In this document: piece after piece, positions 8,062-14,532 of the stretch
Layout of the letters: every line of letters starts with the position of its first letter
Numbering within the stretch: the stretch's first letter is position 1
Origin: Thiodiazotropha sp037382205
GTDB lineage: Bacteria > Pseudomonadota > Gammaproteobacteria > Chromatiales > Chromatiaceae
Length of the DNA: 18,545 nucleotides
Assembly (NCBI GenBank): GCA_037382205.1
Contig: JARRQD010000020.1
Span: forward strand, 1 to 18,545
Reading direction: 5' to 3'
Notes under the pieces: generated by a model
Databases searched by the model: none
Told to the model about the DNA's origin: nothing
Seen by the model: the letters and a program-made list of their open reading frames with translations, nothing else
Translations under genes and position numbers: made by a program

Positions 8062-9240
8062 ATGTATAAAATCTTGACCCTGAACAATATATCTGTGGCC
8101 GGTTTGGATCGCCTGCCTCGGGAGCGTTATGAGGTGGCCTCAGAAGTCAGCCAGCCGGATGCCATTTTGCTGCGTTCCTACAAGATGCATGAGATGGAGA
8201 TCCCGGAGACAGTACAGGCCATAGGGCGGGCGGGGGCAGGGGTGAATAATATTCCTGTTGCTGATATGACCACCAGAGGTATCCCGGTTTTCAATGCACC
8301 TGGAGCCAATGCCAATGCGGTAAAAGAGCTGGTGCTGGCCGGGGCTCTGTTGGCGGCAAGAAATCTGGGACAGGCCTGGCGGTTTGCCACCAACCTGAGT
8401 GGCAGTGATGGAGAGGTTTCGAAACAGGTTGAGTCCGGTAAAAAGGATTTTGTTGGTTTCGAACTGCCCGGACGCACCATGGGGGTAATCGGCTTGGGCG
8501 CAATCGGTGTCAAAGTGGCCAACGCTTGTCGTGCCCTGGGTATGAATGTCATCGGCTATGATCCGACAATCACCGTGCAGAGTGCCTGGAAGTTGGCTTC
8601 AGAGGTTCAACAGGCGCTCAGCGTCGACGATCTGTTGTCAAAATCTGACTTCGTCACTTTTCATGTCCCGCTGACCGATGCCACCGCCAATATGATCAAT
8701 GCGGAGCGGCTGAAATTGATGAAACCGGGGTCGGTGCTGCTCAATTTCGCCCGCAACGGCATTATTAATGACCAGGCGGCGGTGGATGCCCTGGATAGCG
8801 GTCATCTCTATGCCTACGTTTGCGACTTTCCCAGTAATCTACTCAAGGATCACCCACGGGTGATTACCCTGCCTCACCTGGGTGCTTCGACCAAAGAGGC
8901 GGAAGATAACTGCGCAATTATGGTGGCGGATCAGGTGAAGGACTATCTGGAAAATGGCAATATCACCAACTCGGTCAATTTTCCCAGCATTCATTTGCCA
9001 AGAAACGGTGGCCATCGAATCGCTGTGGTGAATAATAATGTCCCCAACATGGTCGGACAGATCTCCACCGACCTTGCGAATGAGGGGTTGAATATTCTCG
9101 ATATGCTGAATAAATCTCGTGACAATGTGGCGGTTACCCTGCTGGATGTGGATCAGAAACCCAGTCAGCAACTGCTTGAAACGCTCGCTTCCATCGAGGG
9201 CGTTCTCTCTGTGCGCTCTTTGAATGGGAGCGGTAACTGA
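8062..9240 (+). CDS. serA: 3-phosphoglycerate dehydrogenase family protein (SerA-like)
   Basis: A 392-residue D-isomer-specific 2-hydroxyacid dehydrogenase with a C-terminal ACT domain. It is expected to oxidise 3-phosphoglycerate to 3-phosphohydroxypyruvate, the substrate of SerC next door. Visible features are GRAGAGVNNIPV (55-66), GANANAVKELVLAG (81-94), the NAD-binding GLGAIG (144-149), the substrate arginine R231 in NFARNGII, the catalytic histidine H272 in LPHLGAST, and an ACT-like segment at about 318-390 (RIAVVNNNVPNMVGQIS). Where classic SerA has a catalytic glutamate in DVFxxEP, this protein has CDFPSNLL (254-261) without a Glu. I recall this short ACT-containing subfamily as a recognised one with the same substitution, but cannot check it here. 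AAGAGAGA before the ATG is the ribosome-binding site. Confidence 0.88.
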   Translation: MYKILTLNNISVAGLDRLPRERYEVASEVSQPDAILLRSYKMHEMEIPETVQAIGRAGAGVNNIPVADMTTRGIPVFNAPGANANAVKELVLAGALLAARNLGQAWRFATNLSGSDGEVSKQVESGKKDFVGFELPGRTMGVIGLGAIGVKVANACRALGMNVIGYDPTITVQSAWKLASEVQQALSVDDLLSKSDFVTFHVPLTDATANMINAERLKLMKPGSVLLNFARNGIINDQAAVDALDSGHLYAYVCDFPSNLLKDHPRVITLPHLGASTKEAEDNCAIMVADQVKDYLENGNITNSVNFPSIHLPRNGGHRIAVVNNNVPNMVGQISTDLANEGLNILDMLNKSRDNVAVTLLDVDQKPSQQLLETLASIEGVLSVRSLNGSGN

Positions 9241-9254
9241 GCTTGGGGTTTTTC

Positions 9255-10340
9255 ATGAACGATGATGCCAAGCTGAAAAGCATACGCCAACGGATCGATG
9301 AGATCGATTCACAGCTGCAAGCATTGATGAATGAGCGTGCTGAAGCGGCTCAGGAAGTGGCACGCATCAAGTTGAGCGCCAACCCAGAGGCGGAGTTTTA
9401 TCGACCGGAGCGAGAGGCTGAGGTATTACGTAAGGTCAAAGCCCGAAACCAGGGACCTTTGGACGGTGAAGAGGTGGCGCGCCTGTTTCGTGAGATCATG
9501 TCCGCCTGCCTGGCACTCGAAAAGCCACTGAACGTAGCGTTTCTCGGTCCTGATGGCACCTATACCCAGGCCGCAGCGTTAAAACAGTTTGGCCATTCGG
9601 TAATTACCCATTCGCTGAACTCGATTGGCGATATCTTCCGTGATGTCGAGGCTGGGGCCTGCCAATATGGTGTTGTGCCAGTCGAGAACTCCACGGAAGG
9701 GGTGATCAGCCATACCCTGGATAGCTTTCTCAACTCGCCACTGCTAATTTGTGGTGAAGTGACCTTGAGGATCAACCATCAGCTGCTCAGTAAGGAAAAT
9801 ACCCTGGCTTCTGTAGAGAAGGTCTACTCTCACGCTCAGTCCCTGGCCCAGTGCCGAGGCTGGCTCGATCGCCATCTGATCAATGCCGAACGCATCGCAC
9901 TGAACAGTAATGCTGAAGCGGCCGAGCTTGCCTCACAGCATTCTGGCAGTGCGGCGATCGCTGGTGAGGCGGCCGGGGAGATCTATCAGCTAAACCAGCT
10001 GGCAACCAATATCGAGGATGAGCCGGGTAATACCACTCGATTTCTGGTCATCGGCAAACAGGATGTGGCAGCGAGTGGTCAGGATAAAACAACGATACTG
10101 TTCTCAACCCACAACAAGGCAGGGGGGCTGCACGATATGTTAAGTCCTTTCGCTGAGCATGGCATCAGTATGACCCGAATCGAATCGAGACCTTCGAGAA
10201 GAGGGCGTTGGGATTATGTCTTCTTTGTCGATGTCGAGGGTCACAAGGATGACCAAAATCTCTCCCTGGCGCTGCAAAAGATAGAACAGTCTGCCACACA
10301 GTTCAGAGTGTTGGGTTCCTATCCCAAAGCCGTTCTTTGA
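9255..10340 (+). CDS. pheA: Bifunctional chorismate mutase / prephenate dehydratase (P-protein)
   Basis: A 361-residue fusion enzyme that converts chorismate to prephenate and then to phenylpyruvate. Residues 1-90 form the AroQ chorismate mutase (RQRIDEIDSQLQALMNERA, KxxxxAEFYRPEREAEVL). Residues 91-270 form the dehydratase (FLGPDGTYTQAA 96-107, VPVENSTEGVISHTLD 141-156, and NTTRF 259-263, whose Thr-Arg pair is catalytic). An ACT domain follows, with GGLHDML near 290 and the phenylalanine-binding ESRPSRRGRWDYVFFVD near 310-326, so feedback inhibition by phenylalanine is expected. ATG at 9255 is preferred; an in-frame TTG at 9243 would add four residues. It starts 14 nt after serA, implying co-transcription. 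Confidence 0.96.
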   Translation: MNDDAKLKSIRQRIDEIDSQLQALMNERAEAAQEVARIKLSANPEAEFYRPEREAEVLRKVKARNQGPLDGEEVARLFREIMSACLALEKPLNVAFLGPDGTYTQAAALKQFGHSVITHSLNSIGDIFRDVEAGACQYGVVPVENSTEGVISHTLDSFLNSPLLICGEVTLRINHQLLSKENTLASVEKVYSHAQSLAQCRGWLDRHLINAERIALNSNAEAAELASQHSGSAAIAGEAAGEIYQLNQLATNIEDEPGNTTRFLVIGKQDVAASGQDKTTILFSTHNKAGGLHDMLSPFAEHGISMTRIESRPSRRGRWDYVFFVDVEGHKDDQNLSLALQKIEQSATQFRVLGSYPKAVL

Positions 10341-10374
10341 GTGGTGTCGATCATACAAATTTGAATAACCTGCA

Positions 10375-11487
10375 ATGAAGCGTTCAAACCTCCCTTTTCT
10401 AACACATGCCGCAGAGGGTGTACGAGCTTTGACTCCCTACGTACCGGGCAAGCCGATCGCTGAATTGGAGCGGGAGCTTGGTATCAGTCACTCGATAAAG
10501 CTGGCTTCCAATGAGAATCCGCTCGGCGTAAGTCCCAGAGTTACCCAGGCGATTACAGATGCCATGGGTGAGCTGAGTCGTTATCCGGATGGCGGTGGTT
10601 TTGAACTGCATCAACGACTGGCTGAGAAGCACCAGCGGGATGCTTCAAGCATCATCCTTGGTAATGGTTCAAACGATGTCCTGGATATGGTAGCCAGGGT
10701 GTTCCTGGCTCCTGGGAAAATATCCCTGTTTTCCCAATACGCCTTTGCCGTCTATCCAATCAGTAGCCAGGCAGCTGGTGCAGAGCTGGTCTCGGTGCCG
10801 GCGAAACAGTATGCTCACGACCTGGACACCATGCTGCAGCGAGTGACAGACAACACCGCAGTGGTGTGGATAGCCAATCCCAACAATCCGACCGGCACCT
10901 GGCTGACAGAAAAGGCGCTCTACAGTTTTCTGCAACAGCTTCCCCAAACCACCATAGTGGTCATCGATGAGGCCTATCTCGAATATGTTCAGGCCGCTGA
11001 CTACCCGGATGCGTCACAATGGTTGGATGAGTTTCCAAATTTGATTGTGACCCGCACCTTTTCCAAGGCGTATGGGTTGGCTTCCTTGAGGATTGGCTAT
11101 GCCCTAGCTCATCCAGATGTTGCGGATCTGCTGAATCGTGTAAGACAACCTTTCAACGTCAACAGTATGGCCCAGGTCGCCGCTCTGGCGGCACTTGAAG
11201 ACGAAGCATTCATTCAGCAGAGTGTGGCATTGAACAATGCTGGTATGGAACAGCTTTGTCAGGGTTTTGAGGCCTTGTCACTTGACTACATCCCCTCAGT
11301 CGGAAACTTCATCACTTTAGATCTTGGCAGCGATGCATCGGTGGTGGATCGTGCACTGTTGAAGCGGGGTTGCATTGTCCGGCCCCTCGCGGCTTATGGT
11401 ATGCCCAATCATTTGCGAATTTCCATCGGATTGGAAGAGGAGAACCAGCGTCTTCTGACAGCATTGAGGGAGGTGCTGCAAAGATGA
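10375..11487 (+). CDS. hisC: Histidinol-phosphate / aromatic amino acid aminotransferase
   Basis: A 370-residue PLP class I/II aminotransferase of the HisC family. Motifs: KLASNENPLGVSP (42-54), RYPDGGGFELHQRLA (69-83), LGNGSNDVLD (95-104), ANPNNPTGT (167-175), VVIDEAYLEY with D198 and Y201, and the PLP lysine K231 in RTFSKAYGLASLRIGYA. NHLRISIG near the C-terminus holds the carboxylate-binding arginine. Family members transaminate imidazole-acetol phosphate, and some also act on phenylpyruvate and hydroxyphenylpyruvate. Its place between pheA and tyrA, away from other his genes, suggests an aromatic aminotransferase role like HisC2/HisHb of the Pseudomonas cluster; this is inference. The stop codon overlaps the tyrA start (ATGA). 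Confidence 0.93.
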   Translation: MKRSNLPFLTHAAEGVRALTPYVPGKPIAELERELGISHSIKLASNENPLGVSPRVTQAITDAMGELSRYPDGGGFELHQRLAEKHQRDASSIILGNGSNDVLDMVARVFLAPGKISLFSQYAFAVYPISSQAAGAELVSVPAKQYAHDLDTMLQRVTDNTAVVWIANPNNPTGTWLTEKALYSFLQQLPQTTIVVIDEAYLEYVQAADYPDASQWLDEFPNLIVTRTFSKAYGLASLRIGYALAHPDVADLLNRVRQPFNVNSMAQVAALAALEDEAFIQQSVALNNAGMEQLCQGFEALSLDYIPSVGNFITLDLGSDASVVDRALLKRGCIVRPLAAYGMPNHLRISIGLEEENQRLLTALREVLQR

Positions 11488-12359
11488 TTGAAAAACTGGC
11501 AATCATCGGAGTGGGCCTGATTGGCGGTTCGGTGGCCATGGCTCTCAGAGAGGAGGGCAAGGTAAAGGAGGTTGTCGGCTGCGGCCGAGGCGAGGCGAAC
11601 CTGCAGAAAGCTCAGCAGTTGGGTGTCATCGATCACTATACCCACCATGTAGCACATGCGGTCCAAGGCGCTGATATGGTGCTGCTAGCCGTTCCCCTCG
11701 GCGCCATGCGGGCAACCTTCGAGGCACTCAAAGGTCACTTATCCGAGCATGCCGTGGTCACCGATGCAGGCAGCGTCAAAGGCAGTGTGGTACGGGATGC
11801 TGAAGCGGTATTTCAGGGGATACCTGACTTTCTTGTGCCTGGACATCCGATTGCCGGAACGGAACGCAGTGGCGTGGAAGCCGCATTTCCCGAGCTCTAT
11901 CGAAATCGCCGGGTGATTCTGACCCCCCTCGAAGAGACCGCTGCTGAAGCGCTGCAGCGCGTCGAACAGATGTGGCGGGATTGTGGTGCCGAGGTCTCTT
12001 CAATGCGGGTAGAGCACCACGATGAGGTGTTGGCCGCGACCAGTCATCTGCCTCACATGCTGGCCTACTCCCTGGTGGATAGCCTTGCGCGTATGAAAGA
12101 GAATGATGAGATCTTTCGCTTTGCGGCTGGCGGCTTCAGAGATTTTACCCGCATTGCTTCGAGTAATCCTGTGATGTGGCGCGATATCTGTATGGCCAAC
12201 CAGCAGGCACTGAGCAGCATGCTGACCCGTTTCGCAAATGAGCTGCATGATCTGGCCGGCTTACTCGAAAAGGGCGATGAAGATGGTTTACTAAAACTGT
12301 TCGAATCGGCTAAGCAGGCGCGGGATCGCTATGTGGATGGTGTCAAACATCCGAAGTAA
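11484..12359 (+). CDS. tyrA: Prephenate (cyclohexadienyl) dehydrogenase
   Basis: A 291-residue NAD(P)-dependent dehydrogenase that makes 4-hydroxyphenylpyruvate from prephenate, or tyrosine from arogenate. The Rossmann motif GVGLIGGS is at 9-16, VTDAGSVKG at 92-100, and the active-site GHPIAGTERSG (120-130) holds H121. TSHLPHMLAYSL (186-197) and FRDFTRIASSNPxMWRDI are also typical. There is no ACT or mutase domain, so it is the stand-alone TyrA form. The start is set at ATG 11484, where the hisC stop overlaps by 4 nt and GAGGGAGG (11466-11473) is a strong ribosome-binding site; the frame is open further upstream but only inside hisC. In Pseudomonas this enzyme is fused to AroA; here it ends with its own stop 32 nt before aroA, in a different frame. 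Confidence 0.95.
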   Translation: MIEKLAIIGVGLIGGSVAMALREEGKVKEVVGCGRGEANLQKAQQLGVIDHYTHHVAHAVQGADMVLLAVPLGAMRATFEALKGHLSEHAVVTDAGSVKGSVVRDAEAVFQGIPDFLVPGHPIAGTERSGVEAAFPELYRNRRVILTPLEETAAEALQRVEQMWRDCGAEVSSMRVEHHDEVLAATSHLPHMLAYSLVDSLARMKENDEIFRFAAGGFRDFTRIASSNPVMWRDICMANQQALSSMLTRFANELHDLAGLLEKGDEDGLLKLFESAKQARDRYVDGVKHPK

Positions 12360-12391
12360 AACCGCCATCTCTTCCGAATCAGCCAACAATT

Positions 12392-13729
12392 ATGAGTACA
12401 ACAAAGTTGCAAACAACAAAACGACACTATCAAGTAATACCCGGCGGAACATTGCGCGGGGAGATTCGAGTGCCGGGTGATAAATCCATCTCCCACCGTT
12501 CCATCATGCTCGGCTCACTGGCTGAGGGAGAGACCCGGGTCAACGGTTTTCTAGAAGGTGAAGACAGTCTCGCCACACTCAATGCATTTCGCGCCATGGG
12601 TGTCGAGATCGAAGGGCCTGAGGCGGGTAGAGTGCGGATCAAAGGGGTGGGCATGCATGGTCTCTCAACGCCCGAGACTCCTTTGGATCTTGGAAATTCC
12701 GGAACATCCATGCGATTGCTCAGTGGTCTACTGGCTGGCAGTGGTGTTGCGGTGACACTGACCGGAGATCACTCGCTTTCTAGTAGGCCGATGGGGCGGG
12801 TGATCGATCCGCTGCGTGAAATGGGGGCGAAAATCGACTCACAGGCAGGTGGTACAGCCCCTTTGGCGCTGGCCGGAGAGCAACAGCTTAAAGGTATCGA
12901 CTACAAGCTGCCGATGGCCAGTGCTCAGGTGAAATCCGCCATATTGCTCGCTGGTCTCTACGCTGAGGGCGAGACCTGTGTGACTGAGCCGGCGCCGACC
13001 CGTGACCATACCGAGCGTATGCTGCAGGGATTTGGATATCGCTTACAGCGAAACGGCGCGAAAACTTGCCTTCAAGGCGGTGGCAAATTAACCGCCTGTG
13101 AAATCGATGTGCCGGCGGATATCTCTTCGGCGACCTTTTTCATGGTTGGCGCTGTCATCGCCAAGGGTTCAGAGGTCAGGCTGCAGCATGTGGGGATCAA
13201 TCCGACCCGAGACGGTGTGATCTCAATTTTGCGACTGATGGGGGCGGATATCGAGCTACACGATCAGCGGGAGATCGGTGGTGAGCCGGTTGCTGACATT
13301 GTGGTGCGATCCAGCCAACTCAAGGGTATTGATATTCCTCAAGCGTTGGTACCACTGGCGATCGACGAGTTTCCGGCAATCTTCATTGCTGCCGCCTGTG
13401 CGCAGGGGGAGACCCGACTGCAGGGCGCCGAAGAGTTGCGGGTCAAAGAGAGTGACCGGATTCAGGTCATGGCGGATGGCTTGGTCTCACTCGGGGTTCA
13501 AGCAGACCCGACAGCGGACGGCATTCGAATCAAAGGTGGAGCGATCAGCGGTGGTCAGGTGCAGAGCCATGGCGATCACCGCATCGCTATGTCATTTGCA
13601 ATGGCTGGACTGGTTGCTTCCGGGGCGATCGAGATTGTCGATGTAGCGAATGTGAATACCTCTTTTCCCGGATTCGTTGACCTGGTTAGCGGTTGTGGAC
13701 TGAATATTACCGAGGTGTCAGGAGAATGA
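12392..13729 (+). CDS. aroA: 3-phosphoshikimate 1-carboxyvinyltransferase (EPSP synthase), class II signature
   Basis: A 445-residue EPSP synthase that joins shikimate 3-phosphate and phosphoenolpyruvate in the shikimate pathway. Motifs are VPGDKSISHR (27-36), LGNSGTSMRLLSG (100-112), SSRPMGRVIDPL (130-141), MASAQVKSAILLAG (175-188), TRDHTERML (203-211), NPTR (270-273), IDEFP with D325, ELRVKESDR (348-356) and GDHRIAMSF (394-402). GDKS, SAQVK, RDHTE and NPTR are the set used to define class II EPSP synthases (the CP4/Bacillus type), in contrast to the E. coli class I type. The residue at the position of E. coli Gly96 is Gly (G104). Its stop overlaps the cmk start (ATGA). No clear ribosome-binding site precedes the ATG, so translational coupling with tyrA is possible. 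Confidence 0.96.
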   Translation: MSTTKLQTTKRHYQVIPGGTLRGEIRVPGDKSISHRSIMLGSLAEGETRVNGFLEGEDSLATLNAFRAMGVEIEGPEAGRVRIKGVGMHGLSTPETPLDLGNSGTSMRLLSGLLAGSGVAVTLTGDHSLSSRPMGRVIDPLREMGAKIDSQAGGTAPLALAGEQQLKGIDYKLPMASAQVKSAILLAGLYAEGETCVTEPAPTRDHTERMLQGFGYRLQRNGAKTCLQGGGKLTACEIDVPADISSATFFMVGAVIAKGSEVRLQHVGINPTRDGVISILRLMGADIELHDQREIGGEPVADIVVRSSQLKGIDIPQALVPLAIDEFPAIFIAAACAQGETRLQGAEELRVKESDRIQVMADGLVSLGVQADPTADGIRIKGGAISGGQVQSHGDHRIAMSFAMAGLVASGAIEIVDVANVNTSFPGFVDLVSGCGLNITEVSGE

Positions 13730-14400
13730 GCGGCGTTCCGGTAATCACCATCGATGGGCCATCGGGCTCCGGCAAGGGGACGCTGGCAAGCCGGGTAGCC
13801 GAAACACTGGGCTGGCGTCTGTTGGATAGCGGAGCGATCTATCGGGTGCTGGGTTTGGCTGTTGAACGTGCAGGGATTAGTTATGAAACTGTCGATAAAG
13901 TTGTAGATCTGGCAAGAAATCTTGATCTTTCTTTTAGTCAGGGCAAAGTTTTGCTGGGTCAAGAGGACGTATCTGACGCGATTCGCACAGAAACAGCCGG
14001 GAACGCGGCGTCAAAAGTGGCGGCTATTCCCCAGGTACGCCAGGCGCTGCTTGATTGGCAGCAAGGTTATGCCAAAGCCCCAGGGTTGGTAGCTGACGGA
14101 CGAGATATGGGAACAGTGGTTTTTCCATCCGCAGAAGTTAAAATATTTCTTACCGCAAGTGTGGAAGAGCGCGCGTTAAGGCGTTATAAACAGTTGAAAG
14201 AAAAGGGATTGGGTGTTAATCTCGCCGATCTTACTGATGAGATTAAAGAGCGTGATGAACGTGACAGTGGGCGGGCGGTCGCTCCGCTCAAGGCGGCGTC
14301 GGATGCCTGGCAGCTGGATTCAACGCAATTTTCCGCTGACAAGGTCTATCAACAGGTCATGCTGCGCGTCTATAATGCGCTGCCTGAGCTGGCAAATTGA
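13726..14400 (+). CDS. cmk: Cytidylate kinase
   Basis: A 224-residue (d)CMP kinase that phosphorylates CMP and dCMP with ATP. The P-loop is GPSGSGKGT (11-19), the NMP-binding DSGAIYRVL is at 34-42, ADGRDMGTVVFP at 123-134, and the lid segment KERDERDSGRAVAPL at 174-188. The length is standard for Cmk type I. The start is ATG 13726, overlapping the aroA stop as ATGA with AGGAG just upstream; the frame extends upstream only within aroA. The middle of the gene (roughly 13870-14230) looks more A/T-rich in codon choice than its neighbours. A strong terminator follows, so cmk closes the serC-to-cmk transcription unit. Confidence 0.97.
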   Translation: MSGVPVITIDGPSGSGKGTLASRVAETLGWRLLDSGAIYRVLGLAVERAGISYETVDKVVDLARNLDLSFSQGKVLLGQEDVSDAIRTETAGNAASKVAAIPQVRQALLDWQQGYAKAPGLVADGRDMGTVVFPSAEVKIFLTASVEERALRRYKQLKEKGLGVNLADLTDEIKERDERDSGRAVAPLKAASDAWQLDSTQFSADKVYQQVMLRVYNALPELAN

Positions 14401-14429
14401 GCTCATAAATTTCAGTAGGAAATCAGGTG

Positions 14430-14453
14430 GCCGGGTTATCCCGGCTTTGTTTT
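14430..14453 (+). terminator. Strong intrinsic terminator between cmk and rpsA
   Basis: GCCGGG (14430-14435), loop TTAT (14436-14439), CCCGGC (14440-14445), then TTTGTTTT (14446-14453). A GC-rich perfect stem with a tetraloop and T tract 29 nt after the cmk stop is a textbook Rho-independent terminator. It implies that rpsA is mostly expressed from its own promoter. Confidence 0.88.
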
Positions 14454-14476
14454 AACTTTAACCCTGGTGGATCTGA

Positions 14477-14504
14477 TTGCAATTAATCATGCTTCACCTA
14501 TGCA
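14477..14504 (+). promoter_or_regulatory. Candidate rpsA promoter
   Basis: TTGCAA (14477-14482) resembles a -35 box and, after 16 nt, TATGCA (14499-14504) a poor -10. The box matches are modest; the main argument is that a promoter is needed between the terminator ending at 14453 and the rpsA start at 14533. If this pair is right, the proposed leader hairpin would lie partly in the promoter, so a different start point upstream may apply. Confidence 0.25.
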
Positions 14505-14521
14505 ACAGACATGTTGCAGGA
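14501..14521 (+). promoter_or_regulatory. Leader hairpin next to the rpsA Shine-Dalgarno
   Basis: TGCAAC (14501-14506) and GTTGCA (14513-14518) form a perfect 6-bp stem with a 6-nt loop. The last stem base begins the AGGA (14518-14521) Shine-Dalgarno, 11 nt before the rpsA ATG. S1 represses translation of its own mRNA in E. coli through a structured leader; a comparable role here is inference. Confidence 0.4.
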
Positions 14522-14532
14522 AACCCAATCCC

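Noticed and set aside
11484..13729. A TyrA-AroA fusion protein as in Pseudomonas
   Set aside because: tyrA ends in its own TAA at 12357-12359 and aroA starts 32 nt later in another frame; both proteins are complete, so it is neither a fusion nor a recent frameshift of one.
13576..13962. 128-codon minus-strand frame across the aroA/cmk junction
   Set aside because: Antisense to two confident genes; no support for coding.
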